Source: Pseudomonadota bacterium
GTDB taxonomy: Bacteria > Pseudomonadota > Alphaproteobacteria > GCA-2746255
NCBI GenBank assembly: GCA_040752895.1
Contig: JBFMHN010000005.1
Location: forward strand, 62,001-126,000
DNA: 64,000 nucleotides
Direction: 5' to 3'
Below the pieces are notes generated by a model. That model ran no database searches. It was not told where the DNA came from and worked only from the letters and a program-made list of their open reading frames with translations. Of the stretch, positions 17,028 to 25,385 are shown in pieces. Every line of letters starts with the position of its first letter. Position 1 is the stretch's first letter. The translations under genes and the position numbers were made by a program.

Positions 17028-17521
17028 TGGCATCTGATCGCAACAACCGCCCCAGCCTCGACGACATCCGCACCATGCCGGTCGGCGAGATCGCAAAGCT
17101 TCCGGCGGAGCATCTGGCGCTGCTCCAGGAGGATGCCGACGCCGCCCTGGATGCCGCCAAGCGGCTCAAGGAGTGGCTCGAAGGTGCGATCGCGCTTCGC
17201 TACGCCGACGCGGCAGCGACGGTGCGCCGGGCCGAGGGCAAGGACACCGGCCTCGTCCGTTTCGAGGACGGCGCCGTCGTCGTCGCTGCCGATCTCCCGA
17301 AGAAGGTCGACTGGGACCAATCGCTGCTCGCCGCACTCGTCGAGCGCATCCGTGCGAGCGGGGAGAACCCGACCGATTACGTCGACATCGGCTTCAAGGT
17401 CCCCGAACGCAAATACACCGCCTGGCCCGCCGCCATCCGCGAGGCCTTCGCCGCCGCCCGCACGGTGCGGACCGCCAAACCCACCTTCCGTCTCACCATC
17501 AAGTCCGAGGATGCCCGATGA
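17027..17521 (+). CDS. Hypothetical phage early protein (164 aa)
   Basis: Starts MASDRNNRPSLDDIRTMPVG; residues 20-60 are a probable coiled coil (LQEDADAALDAAKRLKEWLE), followed by a compact domain with VVAADLPKKVDWDQSLLAAL and VPERKYTAWPAAIREAF. The start at 17027 is set by the one-base overlap with the previous stop; in-frame codons upstream lie within that gene. It overlaps the next gene by four bases. It sits just before the recombination genes, but no function is recognised. Confidence 0.7.
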   Translation: MASDRNNRPSLDDIRTMPVGEIAKLPAEHLALLQEDADAALDAAKRLKEWLEGAIALRYADAAATVRRAEGKDTGLVRFEDGAVVVAADLPKKVDWDQSLLAALVERIRASGENPTDYVDIGFKVPERKYTAWPAAIREAFAAARTVRTAKPTFRLTIKSEDAR

Positions 17522-17817
17522 CCAGCTCTGCTGCCCTGACCGAGATCCGCAAGCGCCACTACGCGCTCGAAGCGCTGCCCGACACCATCGTCATCCCGGT
17601 GCTCGGCGAGATCCGCCGCGAGCAGGTGGTCAAGCCGATCGAGGACGCCACGCTCGACGATATCGCCTTCGCCTTGCTGGGCGTCGAAGCCGAGTTCAGC
17701 GCGGTCGGCGACCGCCTTCACGCCTTGCGCAAACTCTATGGTCTTGCCCGGCAGGCGGGTGCCCGCGGAAGCGAGTGCGCTCTTGATATGGCGTCACGCG
17801 ACGCTGGAGGCCGCTGA
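17518..17817 (+). CDS. Hypothetical phage early protein (99 aa)
   Basis: A helical protein (TEIRKRHYALEALPDTIVIP, IRREQVVKPIEDATLDDIAF) with ATGA overlap to the preceding gene and a one-base TGATG overlap to the Sak4-like gene. Tight packing shows that it is translated. No domain is recognised. Confidence 0.65.
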   Translation: MTSSAALTEIRKRHYALEALPDTIVIPVLGEIRREQVVKPIEDATLDDIAFALLGVEAEFSAVGDRLHALRKLYGLARQAGARGSECALDMASRDAGGR

Positions 17818-18650
17818 TGGCGCTGCGCATCGTCAGCGCCGACGAACGGCTGTCCGCGGCCGGCGCCAAGACCACCATGGCGATCTTCGGTCCGAGCGGT
17901 GTCGGCAAGACGTCCTTGCTGAAATCGCTGCCGCCGGCCGAGACGCTCTGCATCGACCTCGAGGCAGGCATGAAGTCCGTCCAGGACTGGCGCGGCGACA
18001 GCATTCCGGTGCGCACCTTCGCCGATGCCCTCGACATCGGCTGTCTCGTCGGCGGGGTCAATCCGTCGGCCGACCCGAGCGGCTTCTTCTCCGAGGCGCA
18101 TTACCAGCATCTCAGGGAAAGCTATCCGGATCTCGTTCAGATGATCGCGGGCAAGCGCATCATCTTCGTCGACTCGATCACCGACCTCACGCGCCAGGCC
18201 ATGGCCTGGGCGAAGACCCGGCCCGAGGCCTTCTCCGACAAGACCGGCAAACCCGACACCCGCGGCGCCTACGGGCTGCTCGCCCGCGAAGTCATCGGCC
18301 TGCTCAAGCATCTGCAGCACGCCTCCGGAAAGACCGTGATCTTCGTCGGCATCCTTGAGCGCGTCACCGACGAGTTTAACCGCACGACCTGGCAGCCGCA
18401 GATGGAAGGCGGCAAGGCCGGCCGCGAGCTTCCCGGCATCGTCGATCAGGTCATCACCATGAGCCTGTTCGCGCGCGACGGGGACGGCTGGCGGCATGAG
18501 CCCGAGCGCGGCGAAGACCGCCGCCTCGTCTGCCGCGCCGGCAATCCCTTCGGCCTGCCGGCGAAGGATCGCAGCGGCCGTCTCGATGTCACCGAGCCGC
18601 CCGACCTCGGCGCGCTGCTCTCCAAGATCAACGCAACCCCGAAAGGATGA
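17817..18650 (+). CDS. Sak4-like RecA-fold ATPase (AAA_24)
   Basis: A 277-residue ATPase with Walker A FGPSGVGKTSLLK near residue 25 and Walker B-like RIIFVDSITDLTRQA near 115. This matches the phage AAA_24/Sak4 group, RecA-like single-strand annealing and recombination proteins. The next gene encodes a probable ssDNA-binding protein, and a Cas4/RecB-like nuclease, helicase and RuvC-like resolvase follow, making a phage recombination module. It acts in the cytoplasm on phage DNA. Confidence 0.8.
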   Translation: MALRIVSADERLSAAGAKTTMAIFGPSGVGKTSLLKSLPPAETLCIDLEAGMKSVQDWRGDSIPVRTFADALDIGCLVGGVNPSADPSGFFSEAHYQHLRESYPDLVQMIAGKRIIFVDSITDLTRQAMAWAKTRPEAFSDKTGKPDTRGAYGLLAREVIGLLKHLQHASGKTVIFVGILERVTDEFNRTTWQPQMEGGKAGRELPGIVDQVITMSLFARDGDGWRHEPERGEDRRLVCRAGNPFGLPAKDRSGRLDVTEPPDLGALLSKINATPKG

Positions 18651-18656
18651 CGAGCC

Positions 18657-19397
18657 ATGAGCTTCGACATGAACGACGCCGAGCCGCAGAAGAGCGGCGA
18701 ACTGATCCCCGACGGCACCTTCGCCAAGGTCACCATGACCATCCGGCCGGGCGGGACAGACGGCCAGAGCGAGATCGACCGGGGGCTGCTCAAGGCCTCG
18801 AACGCGCCCGGCAGCGACGTGCTGATGGTGGATGCCGAGTTCACCGTCGCGGAGGGCCCTCACGTCCGACGCAAGTTCTGGCAGATGTTCACCGTCTCCG
18901 GCGGCAAGGTCGACGAGCAGGGTGTCTCGATCGGCTGGAAGATCTCGAAGGCCAGCTTCCGCGCGATGATCGACAGCGCGCTCGGGCTCGATCCGCAGGA
19001 CATGAGCGAGGCGGCGAAGGCGAAGCGAATCCTGCGCGGTCTGGCCGACCTCAACGGCATCACCTTCGTCGCCAAGATCAAGGTCGAGCCCAGCGACGAC
19101 CCGCGCTACGGCGACAGCAACAAGCTCGACCGTGTGGTTCTGCCGAGCGAGCCGGAATGGCGGAAGGTGATGGACGGCGAGGTCCTGGCGCCGAGCCCCA
19201 GCACCCGCGCGCGGCCGAAGGCTGCATCGCCCGCATCGCCCGCATCGCCCGCAGCTCCGGCCTGGGGGCAGCCCGCCGCATCGCCGCCTGCGAGCGCTGC
19301 CCCGGCCTGGAGCCGGCCGGCACAGCCGGGCACGGCCCCGGCAGCCGCACCTGCAGCGACGCCGGCCCCGAGTGGCCCGGCCTGGCTCAACACCTGA
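18657..19397 (+). CDS. Probable phage ssDNA-binding protein
   Basis: A 246-residue protein: an N-terminal folded domain (residues 1-185, with GELIPDGTFAKVTMTIRPGG, VRRKFWQMFTVSGG and NGITFVAKIKVEP) resembling the DUF669-like group of phage SSB proteins, then an Ala/Pro-rich tail of about 60 residues made of ASPASPAAP-like repeats. The location directly after a Sak4-like gene fits an SSB partner. The disordered tail is longer than usual and contains a tandem DNA repeat (19224-19250). Function by context only. Confidence 0.65.
   Translation: MSFDMNDAEPQKSGELIPDGTFAKVTMTIRPGGTDGQSEIDRGLLKASNAPGSDVLMVDAEFTVAEGPHVRRKFWQMFTVSGGKVDEQGVSIGWKISKASFRAMIDSALGLDPQDMSEAAKAKRILRGLADLNGITFVAKIKVEPSDDPRYGDSNKLDRVVLPSEPEWRKVMDGEVLAPSPSTRARPKAASPASPASPAAPAWGQPAASPPASAAPAWSRPAQPGTAPAAAPAATPAPSGPAWLNT
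19224..19250. repeat. Tandem 9-bp repeat in the SSB-like tail
   Basis: Three exact copies of GCATCGCCC in a row, coding for Ala-Ser-Pro units. The array could change copy number by slippage without breaking the frame. Confidence 0.8.
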
Positions 19398-19402
19398 CCG
19401 TC

Positions 19403-19630
19403 ATGACGGCCGATGAGTGGCAGGCGCACGTCACGCGCGAGGCAGCGAAGGCGATGGGACAATGGCTCGAAGGACGCGGAAGGCTTCACCAGCCCATCGC
19501 CGCTCTCACGCTCCCCGAACTGGAAGCCATGGCGGCGAACGCGATCGCGCGGTTCATCGTCCTGGCCTCACACCGGATCAAGGATCAGCCGGACGACGCA
19601 GAGGACCTGACCCGGCTCTTGCTCGGGTAG
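19403..19630 (+). CDS. Hypothetical phage protein (75 aa)
   Basis: A short helical protein, MTADEWQAHVTREAAKAMG, then LTLPELEAMAANAIARFIVL, starting six bases after the SSB-like stop. Its 3' half overlaps the next gene in another frame. No family recognised. Confidence 0.6.
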   Translation: MTADEWQAHVTREAAKAMGQWLEGRGRLHQPIAALTLPELEAMAANAIARFIVLASHRIKDQPDDAEDLTRLLLG

Positions 19631-19986
19631 CCGTCTGCGCCGTCTGCGGACGCGAGGCGCGGGGCTTCGGCTACGTCCACCAGCTGCGCTGGGACCGCTT
19701 TCCTTACCACCGCTTCTGCTCGATGCGCTGCCTCGATGTCGGCGCGGCGCTCGCCAACAGGAACAACGGGATGATCGACAAGACCGACATGGAGACCCGA
19801 GCGATCAAGGAGGCGCGCCGGTTTTTCGCCGAGACGCTCACCGAGCTCGACCTGATGGCGCCGTTCTACGACCGGAAGCCGGAAGAGATCGATCGCATCA
19901 TCGAAGCCTGCGTCGACGGGTTTCAGGAATCGATGCAGCGCCAGGCAGCCGCCCGCGACCCGCTCGACGATCCCTTGCCCCTTTAG
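19462..19986 (+). CDS. DUF6511-like Zn-site protein
   Basis: The recognisable domain spans about residues 57-174: AVCAVCGREARGFGYVHQ, then YHRFCSMRCLD, giving a CxxC...CxxxC zinc site, followed by a helical C-terminus. This fits DUF6511, common in alphaproteobacterial phages. No good start lies next to the domain. The ATG at 19462 overlaps the 75-residue gene in another frame, 19417 is also in frame, and a frameshift from the upstream gene is possible, so the first 55 residues are doubtful. Confidence 0.6.
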   Translation: MARRTRKASPAHRRSHAPRTGSHGGERDRAVHRPGLTPDQGSAGRRRGPDPALARVAVCAVCGREARGFGYVHQLRWDRFPYHRFCSMRCLDVGAALANRNNGMIDKTDMETRAIKEARRFFAETLTELDLMAPFYDRKPEEIDRIIEACVDGFQESMQRQAAARDPLDDPLPL

Positions 19987-20001
19987 AGACGACGAATAGC
20001 C

Positions 20002-20421
20002 ATGACCAATGGAGAAATCTGGAGAGATATTCCGTCCCTGCCTCGCGTTCTCGCCAGCAATGAGGGACGTATCATGCTGGTCCCTTATCGTGGCGCGATG
20101 CCGCGTGGTGGGCAGCGCCCCTATGGTGGAACGCCGACCTTTGGCGTTTGGAACAAGGCCGATGGGCGTTTTATCGTCACGATTGGCGACCGCACCTACA
20201 AGGTCGCCCGGCTGGTAGCCGAGGCATTCCATGGCGGCCCGCCCTTCGAGGGCGCCGTGGTCATGCACCTCGATGAGAACGCAGCCAATAATCGCGCTGA
20301 CAATCTGCGCTGGGGCACGCAGCAGGAGAATCTCAACGCACCGGGATTCCTGGATTACTGCCGTTCGCGCACCGGAGACCAGCACCCCGCTGCCAAGGCC
20401 CGGGCGAGGTCGCGCCCATGA
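20002..20421 (+). CDS. HNH endonuclease (NUMOD4-HNH type)
   Basis: A 139-residue homing-type nuclease: an N-terminal NUMOD4-like segment (EIWRDIPSLPRVLASNEGRI) and the HNH core VVMHLDENAANNRADNLRWG. It lies between the DUF6511 gene and the nuclease gene, overlapping the latter by four bases. Single-copy HNH genes of this type are frequent selfish insertions in phage early regions. It has no link to packaging here, since terminase is 10 kb away. Confidence 0.8.
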   Translation: MTNGEIWRDIPSLPRVLASNEGRIMLVPYRGAMPRGGQRPYGGTPTFGVWNKADGRFIVTIGDRTYKVARLVAEAFHGGPPFEGAVVMHLDENAANNRADNLRWGTQQENLNAPGFLDYCRSRTGDQHPAAKARARSRP

Positions 20422-21188
20422 TCGTCGATCTCAACCACGGCTCCGGCTTCGTCTATGGCCGCATCGGCCACGCGATCGGCGTGTCCGATAGAGTTAATGC
20501 GCTGATCGATGTGGCGCTCGTCGCACGCAATCGGCGGCAGCAGCCGCGCGACTATCTCGGCGGCAGCCGGATCGGCGAGCCCTGCGCGCGCAAGCTCGTC
20601 TACGAGGTGACCCATACGCCCAAGGATGAGGGACGGGATTTCGATGGCGCGATCCTGCGCATCTTCGACGCCGGCCACCAGTTCGAGACGCTCTCCATCA
20701 GCTGGCTGCGCGGCGCGGGCTTCGACCTTCGCACCGAGCGCGCCGACGGCGGACAATTCGGATTCGAGGCGGCGGGCGGCAAACTGCGCGGCCACATCGA
20801 CGGCGTGATCGTCGCCGGCCCCGACGTCGGTCTGCGCTGGCCCGTGCTCTGGGAGCACAAGGCGCTCAACGCCAAATCCTGGAACGACCTGGTCAAGCGT
20901 GGCTTGTGCGCCTCCAAGCCGGTCTACTTCGCGCAGGTCCAGCTCTACATGGGCTATCTGGAGCTGGAGACCGCCCTCGTCACGGCGCTCAACAAGGACA
21001 CCGAGGCGCTCCACCACGAGGCGGTCGGGTTCGATCCGCCCTGCGCGCAGGCGCTGTCCGACAAGGCCGTCGATATCCTGCGCGCCGCGGAAGCCGGCGA
21101 ACTCCCACCGCGGATCGCCGCAGCCCAGGACTTCTATCTCTGCCGCATGTGCGCCTATGCGGAGCGCTGCTGGGAGGGCGAGCGATGA
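20418..21188 (+). CDS. PD-(D/E)XK exonuclease, Cas4/RecB-like
   Basis: A 256-residue nuclease. Active-site elements are the Asp in RGHIDGVI, E-x-K in LWEHKALN, and Q-x3-Y in AQVQLYMG. Cysteines in GEPCARKL and the C-terminal CRMCAYAERC suit a Cas4-type iron-sulfur site. It overlaps the helicase gene by four bases. With Sak4, SSB-like and RecD-like neighbours it probably resects phage DNA ends for recombination or replication. Confidence 0.82.
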   Translation: MIVDLNHGSGFVYGRIGHAIGVSDRVNALIDVALVARNRRQQPRDYLGGSRIGEPCARKLVYEVTHTPKDEGRDFDGAILRIFDAGHQFETLSISWLRGAGFDLRTERADGGQFGFEAAGGKLRGHIDGVIVAGPDVGLRWPVLWEHKALNAKSWNDLVKRGLCASKPVYFAQVQLYMGYLELETALVTALNKDTEALHHEAVGFDPPCAQALSDKAVDILRAAEAGELPPRIAAAQDFYLCRMCAYAERCWEGER

Positions 21189-22465
21189 GCTTCATCCCGT
21201 CTCCGCAGCAGGCGGCGGCAATCGCCGCGATCGAGGACTGGTTTCGGCGCCGCACGCGCGAACAGCAGGTGTTCCGCCTGTTCGGTTACGCAGGAACGGG
21301 CAAGACAACCATCACCCGCCATGCAATCGGCGAGCTCGGTCTCGAACCGATGGATCGCACGGGTGGCGCGGGCGGCGTGCTCTATGCCGCCTTCACCGGC
21401 AAGGCGGCCCTCGTGATGACCCGGAAGGGAACGCCGGCCTCGACGATTCATAGCCTGATCTACAAGGTCTCCGAGGCGACACCGGAAGAAATCGAGCGCG
21501 TCACCCGCGAGTTGGAGACGCTGCGCAAAGGCTTGCGCAGCATGGGACCGGCAGAGCGCTCCTTCGCCGAGACCCAGATCCGCCGCCTCGAGCTCCGGCT
21601 CGCCGATATCCATCAGCCCCGTTTCATTCTGAACGAGCAGTCGTTGGTCCGCGACGCCGACCTGATTGTGCTCGACGAAGTCTCCATGGTCGGCGCCGAG
21701 ATGGCGAGCGATCTGCTTGCCTTCGGCAAACCGATCCTCGTGCTCGGCGACCCCGGCCAGTTGCCACCGATCAAGGGCGACGGCGCCTTCACAGACGCCG
21801 ATCCCGACGTGATGCTGACCGATATCCATCGCCAGGCCGAGACCAGCGCGATCATCCGCCTCGCGACGCTCGCGCGGCAAAGCATGCCCATTCCCTACGG
21901 CGAGCACGACGACTTCGTCTGGAAGATGCGGCGCTCCGACATCGGCCCGCATCAATTTCTCAAGGGCGGTCAGGTGATCTGCGGCCGCAACGCGACGCGG
22001 CTCTTTCTGAACACCGCGATGAAACAGGCGGCCGGCTTTCCGTACGCTTACCCGCGCGGGCTCGGCGAGAAGATCATCTGCCTCAAGAACCGGCACGATC
22101 TCGGTCTCGTCAACGGCATGTTCCTCGACCTGTCGGACATCCGCGACGAAAGCCCGCTCGCCTTCAGCGCATCGGTGCGGACGGAGGACGGAGCGAGCGT
22201 TCCCGGCCGCCAGCGGTTCTACAAGGGGCATTTCGACGACCACGTCGCCTACGACGCCGAGCGCCTGCGCCGTGATTGGCGTGACATGCGGGGGCTTGTC
22301 GAGAGCGTCTGGGGCTACGCCATCACCTGCCACAAGGCCCAAGGGTCGCAGTGGGAGAACGTGATCGTCTACGACGACGGTCTTGGGCGGACCGCCGAGG
22401 ACCGCGCCCGCTGGCTCTACACCGCCATCACGCGCGCGGAGCAAGGGCTGGTGATCCTTGATTGA
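21185..22465 (+). CDS. RecD/Pif1-like SF1 DNA helicase
   Basis: A 426-residue helicase with Walker A GYAGTGKTT near residue 33, Walker B LIVLDEVSMVGAEM near 163, and the C-terminal UvrD_C_2 motif AITCHKAQGSQW with YTAITRAEQGLVI. The start at 21185 (MSFIPSPQQAAA) overlaps the nuclease stop; the reading frame is open upstream but antiparallel to nothing real. It probably unwinds phage DNA during replication or recombination with the adjacent nuclease. Confidence 0.9.
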   Translation: MSFIPSPQQAAAIAAIEDWFRRRTREQQVFRLFGYAGTGKTTITRHAIGELGLEPMDRTGGAGGVLYAAFTGKAALVMTRKGTPASTIHSLIYKVSEATPEEIERVTRELETLRKGLRSMGPAERSFAETQIRRLELRLADIHQPRFILNEQSLVRDADLIVLDEVSMVGAEMASDLLAFGKPILVLGDPGQLPPIKGDGAFTDADPDVMLTDIHRQAETSAIIRLATLARQSMPIPYGEHDDFVWKMRRSDIGPHQFLKGGQVICGRNATRLFLNTAMKQAAGFPYAYPRGLGEKIICLKNRHDLGLVNGMFLDLSDIRDESPLAFSASVRTEDGASVPGRQRFYKGHFDDHVAYDAERLRRDWRDMRGLVESVWGYAITCHKAQGSQWENVIVYDDGLGRTAEDRARWLYTAITRAEQGLVILD

Positions 22466-25385
22466 CTTCAACGACATCGCACCCGCCAGAACGCCTGCGG
22501 TCCATTACGATCTCGACGCCATCGTGGCTGGCCTGCGTGACAGGACCGGCGCCTGGGTGCCGCAGCACTTTCCGAACGGTCGGCGCAACGGCGACGAGTG
22601 GCGTCTCGCCAACATCAATGGCGCTGCGCCGCGAAAGAACGGTTCCTGCGTGATCACGCTCAGAGGCGAGCACGCCGGCGACTGGATCGACTTCGACGGC
22701 GGCCAGGGCGGCGGACCGCTCAGCACGCTGGAACAGGCGACCGGCCTCAAGGGCCGCGACCTTTTCGCCTATGCCGCCGATCTGGTCGGATGGTCGGCCG
22801 CGGCGCCAGCCAGGCGCGAACCCTCGGCGGCTTCCGCGAAGCCGGAGAAAGACCCTGCGCGAGAAATCGAGATCATCCTCTCGCGGGCCCTCCCGATCGC
22901 CGGCACACCGGGTGAGGCCTATCTGCGCGCACGAGGACTGACGGTCCCGCCACCGTCCGACCTCCTGTTCCATCCGGATCTCGCGCATTGGGATACGAGG
23001 ACCGGGTTCCCGGCCATCGTCGGGCTGGTTCGCGACCGCGCCGGCAGCGTGGTTGCCCTGCACCGCATCTACCTGCGCCCGGATGGGGCGGCGAAAGCCG
23101 AGGTCGAAAAGCCGAAGAAGATGCTGGGCCGGGTCGGCGGCGGCGCCGTGCGCCTGGCGCCGATCGCCGACGATGCTGTCCTTGGTCTCAGCGAAGGCAT
23201 CGAGACGGCGCTCGCCGTGATGACGGCCTGCCCGGGCATGGCGGTATGGGCAACGCTCTCGGCCACCAATCTCGAACAGGTCGTCCTGCCGCCGGAGGCC
23301 CGGCGTGTCATTCTGCTCGCCGACCACGATGCGTCGGGCGCTGGCCTTCGTGCGGCCGAGGCGGCGGCGCGGCGGCTCCTCGCGGAAGGCCGCAGCGTCG
23401 CTATCGCCCTGCCGCGAGTGGAAGGCGAGGATTTTAACGACGTTCTGCTGCGCGACGGCGCGGATGCGGTCCGTCAGATCATCAACGCGGCCGAGCCGTG
23501 TGCAGTGGCGGATGGCACGGATGCGCAGGATGGCGCCCGAAACCGTCCGATCGGCTTCGTCGAGCCGCCGGGCCGCTTGCCGCAACTGCGCGCCGATGAG
23601 GGCGATCTCGCCCGCGCCCACGCACGCAGCTGGAGTCTGCTGCTCGCGTCGAACAGGACGCCCTGGCTCTTTCGCAGCGGCGGCATGCCGACCTGGGCCG
23701 TGCATGACGATGACGGCCTGCCCATGGCCCGGCCCGTCACGGAAGAGCGCCTGCGCCACATGCTGGCCAAGCTCGCCGATTGGCGGCGTCTGGCGCGCAA
23801 TGGCGATCTCGTTCCCGCGCATCCGCCGACGCCGCTCATCAAGTCACTGCTGGCGACGCCCGATCCCGGCCTGCCGGTCCTGGCGGGGATCGTCACCACG
23901 CCGGTCTTCGGCCGCAACGGCGCGCTCCTGACCGAGCCCGGCTACCACCCCGATGCCCGGCTGCTCTACCAGCCGACACCGGGCTTTGCCGTGCCGCAAG
24001 TTCCGGAGCGCCCGTCGCCGGCGGAGATCGCGACGGCGCGCAGTCTCATCATCGACGACATGCTGGGCGAGTTCCCCTTCACTAGCCACGCGGAGCGGGC
24101 ACATGCGGTGGCGTTGCTGCTGCTTGGCTTCCTGCGGGCGATGATCGACGCGCCCACGCCGCTCCACCTGATCGAGAAGCCGACGCCCGGCACCGGCGCG
24201 ACGCTGATGGTCGACGCAATCGCGACCGTGCTCACCGGCGTCAGCGCCTCCGTGATGACCGAGGGCCGCGACGACGAAGAGTGGCGCAAGCGGCTGACCG
24301 CCAAGCTGCGTCAGATTCCCTCGATCGTGCTCATCGACAATCTGCGTCACCCGCTCGACTCCTCGGCGCTTGCGGCAGCGCTCACCGCGCCCTTCTGGGA
24401 GGACCGCATTCTCGGGGCGTCTGAGATGACGCGATTGCCGATCCGCTGCGTCTGGATCGCGACCGGCAACAATCCCGAATTCTCCAACGAGATGGCGCGC
24501 CGCATCGTGCGCATCCGCCTCGACGCCCGCGTTGATCAACCCTGGCGGCGCGAGGGGTTCCGCCACCCCGATCTCATGAGCTGGGTCCGCGCCAACCGGC
24601 CGCGCCTCGTCACGGCCTGCCTCACGCTCTGCCGGGCCTGGATCGCCTCCGGCCGTCCACGGGGCGCGCGCATGATCGGCAGCTACGAGAGCTGGTCGCG
24701 CATCATGGGCGGCGTCCTCGAGGTCGCCGGGATCGAAGGGTTTCTCGCCAATCTCGACGAGATGCTCGCTGCCGCCGATGGCGAGGGCGCGATCTGGCGC
24801 AGTTTCATCGGCGCCTGGTGGGACCGCTTCGGGACCGCGGAGGTCGGCACCAGCGATCTCTATGAGGTGGCGTTGGCCTGCGAGCCGCCGCTGCCGCTGG
24901 GCGCCGGGGGCGACCGGTCACAGCGCACACGGCTCGGCAAGGCGCTCGCCCGCATGCGCGACCGGGTCTTCGATATCGACGGCCGCAAGATGCGCGTGCG
25001 CACGCTGGGCGTCTCCCATCAGGCCAAGCGCTGGCAGCTCACGATCGAAGGGGAACGTGGGGAACGTTTTCCGCAAGGTGTCGCGGCATCGGGCGGGGAA
25101 CGTTGCGCCGAAAAGGGGAACGTCGAAATCCAACGTTCCCCGGCACAACCCATTGAAACAAAAGGCTCCGGGGAACGTGGGGAACATGGGGAACGTTTTT
25201 CGACACTAACGCATGTGCGCGGCTGCGCCCACGCGATGGAGGATGGGGAAAAACGTTCCCCACCTTCGTCACCTTCCCAAAGCGCTTGTTTCTCAACGGC
25301 TTGCACCGGGGAACATGCGGGGGAACATCGCTCGCCACGTTCCCCGAACGGCGCAGCGCCGGACTGGCTCAAGGAGGTGCTCTGA
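22458..25385 (+). CDS. Phage primase-helicase (Toprim/DUF7146 with AAA-like C-terminal part)
   Basis: A 975-residue replication protein started by TTG at 22458, eight bases inside the helicase stop. Residues 1-120 include a zinc-less primase-type N-terminus (GDWIDFDGGQGGGPL). The Toprim domain has LSEGIETALA near 243 and LLADHDASG near 288. A motor-like region around 570-760 has EKPTPGTGATLMVD, where the usual P-loop Lys is absent, then IPSIVLIDNL and WIATGNNPEF. The last 110 residues are low-complexity (GERGERF-type), because the DNA there carries the iterated GGGGAAC(G/A)T motif. It likely primes and opens phage DNA at an origin. Confidence 0.85.
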   Translation: MIDFNDIAPARTPAVHYDLDAIVAGLRDRTGAWVPQHFPNGRRNGDEWRLANINGAAPRKNGSCVITLRGEHAGDWIDFDGGQGGGPLSTLEQATGLKGRDLFAYAADLVGWSAAAPARREPSAASAKPEKDPAREIEIILSRALPIAGTPGEAYLRARGLTVPPPSDLLFHPDLAHWDTRTGFPAIVGLVRDRAGSVVALHRIYLRPDGAAKAEVEKPKKMLGRVGGGAVRLAPIADDAVLGLSEGIETALAVMTACPGMAVWATLSATNLEQVVLPPEARRVILLADHDASGAGLRAAEAAARRLLAEGRSVAIALPRVEGEDFNDVLLRDGADAVRQIINAAEPCAVADGTDAQDGARNRPIGFVEPPGRLPQLRADEGDLARAHARSWSLLLASNRTPWLFRSGGMPTWAVHDDDGLPMARPVTEERLRHMLAKLADWRRLARNGDLVPAHPPTPLIKSLLATPDPGLPVLAGIVTTPVFGRNGALLTEPGYHPDARLLYQPTPGFAVPQVPERPSPAEIATARSLIIDDMLGEFPFTSHAERAHAVALLLLGFLRAMIDAPTPLHLIEKPTPGTGATLMVDAIATVLTGVSASVMTEGRDDEEWRKRLTAKLRQIPSIVLIDNLRHPLDSSALAAALTAPFWEDRILGASEMTRLPIRCVWIATGNNPEFSNEMARRIVRIRLDARVDQPWRREGFRHPDLMSWVRANRPRLVTACLTLCRAWIASGRPRGARMIGSYESWSRIMGGVLEVAGIEGFLANLDEMLAAADGEGAIWRSFIGAWWDRFGTAEVGTSDLYEVALACEPPLPLGAGGDRSQRTRLGKALARMRDRVFDIDGRKMRVRTLGVSHQAKRWQLTIEGERGERFPQGVAASGGERCAEKGNVEIQRSPAQPIETKGSGERGEHGERFSTLTHVRGCAHAMEDGEKRSPPSSPSQSACFSTACTGEHAGEHRSPRSPNGAAPDWLKEVL
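25050..25345. repeat. Twelve-copy GGGGAAC(G/A)T array, candidate replication origin
   Basis: Plus-strand copies begin at 25050, 25059, 25095, 25115, 25170, 25179, 25188, 25308 and 25320; minus-strand copies lie at 25133-25141, 25253-25261 and 25337-25345. The pairs at 25050/25059 and the triplet at 25170/25179/25188 are head-to-tail with a 9-bp period. The copies fall in different reading frames (giving GER, GNV or RSP), so the DNA motif, not the protein, is conserved. A segment GGGGAAAAACGTTCCCC (25245-25261) is a near-perfect palindrome. Iterons inside or beside a primase-helicase gene are typical of initiator-bound origins. Confidence 0.75.

Noticed and set aside
22428-23822. 464-codon minus-strand frame opposite the primase gene
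   Set aside because: Arg/Gly-rich composition typical of antisense frames; primase motifs are on the plus strand.
25050-25345. Possible CRISPR array
   Set aside because: Repeats are only 9 bp, occur on both strands and lack regular spacers; iterons fit better.
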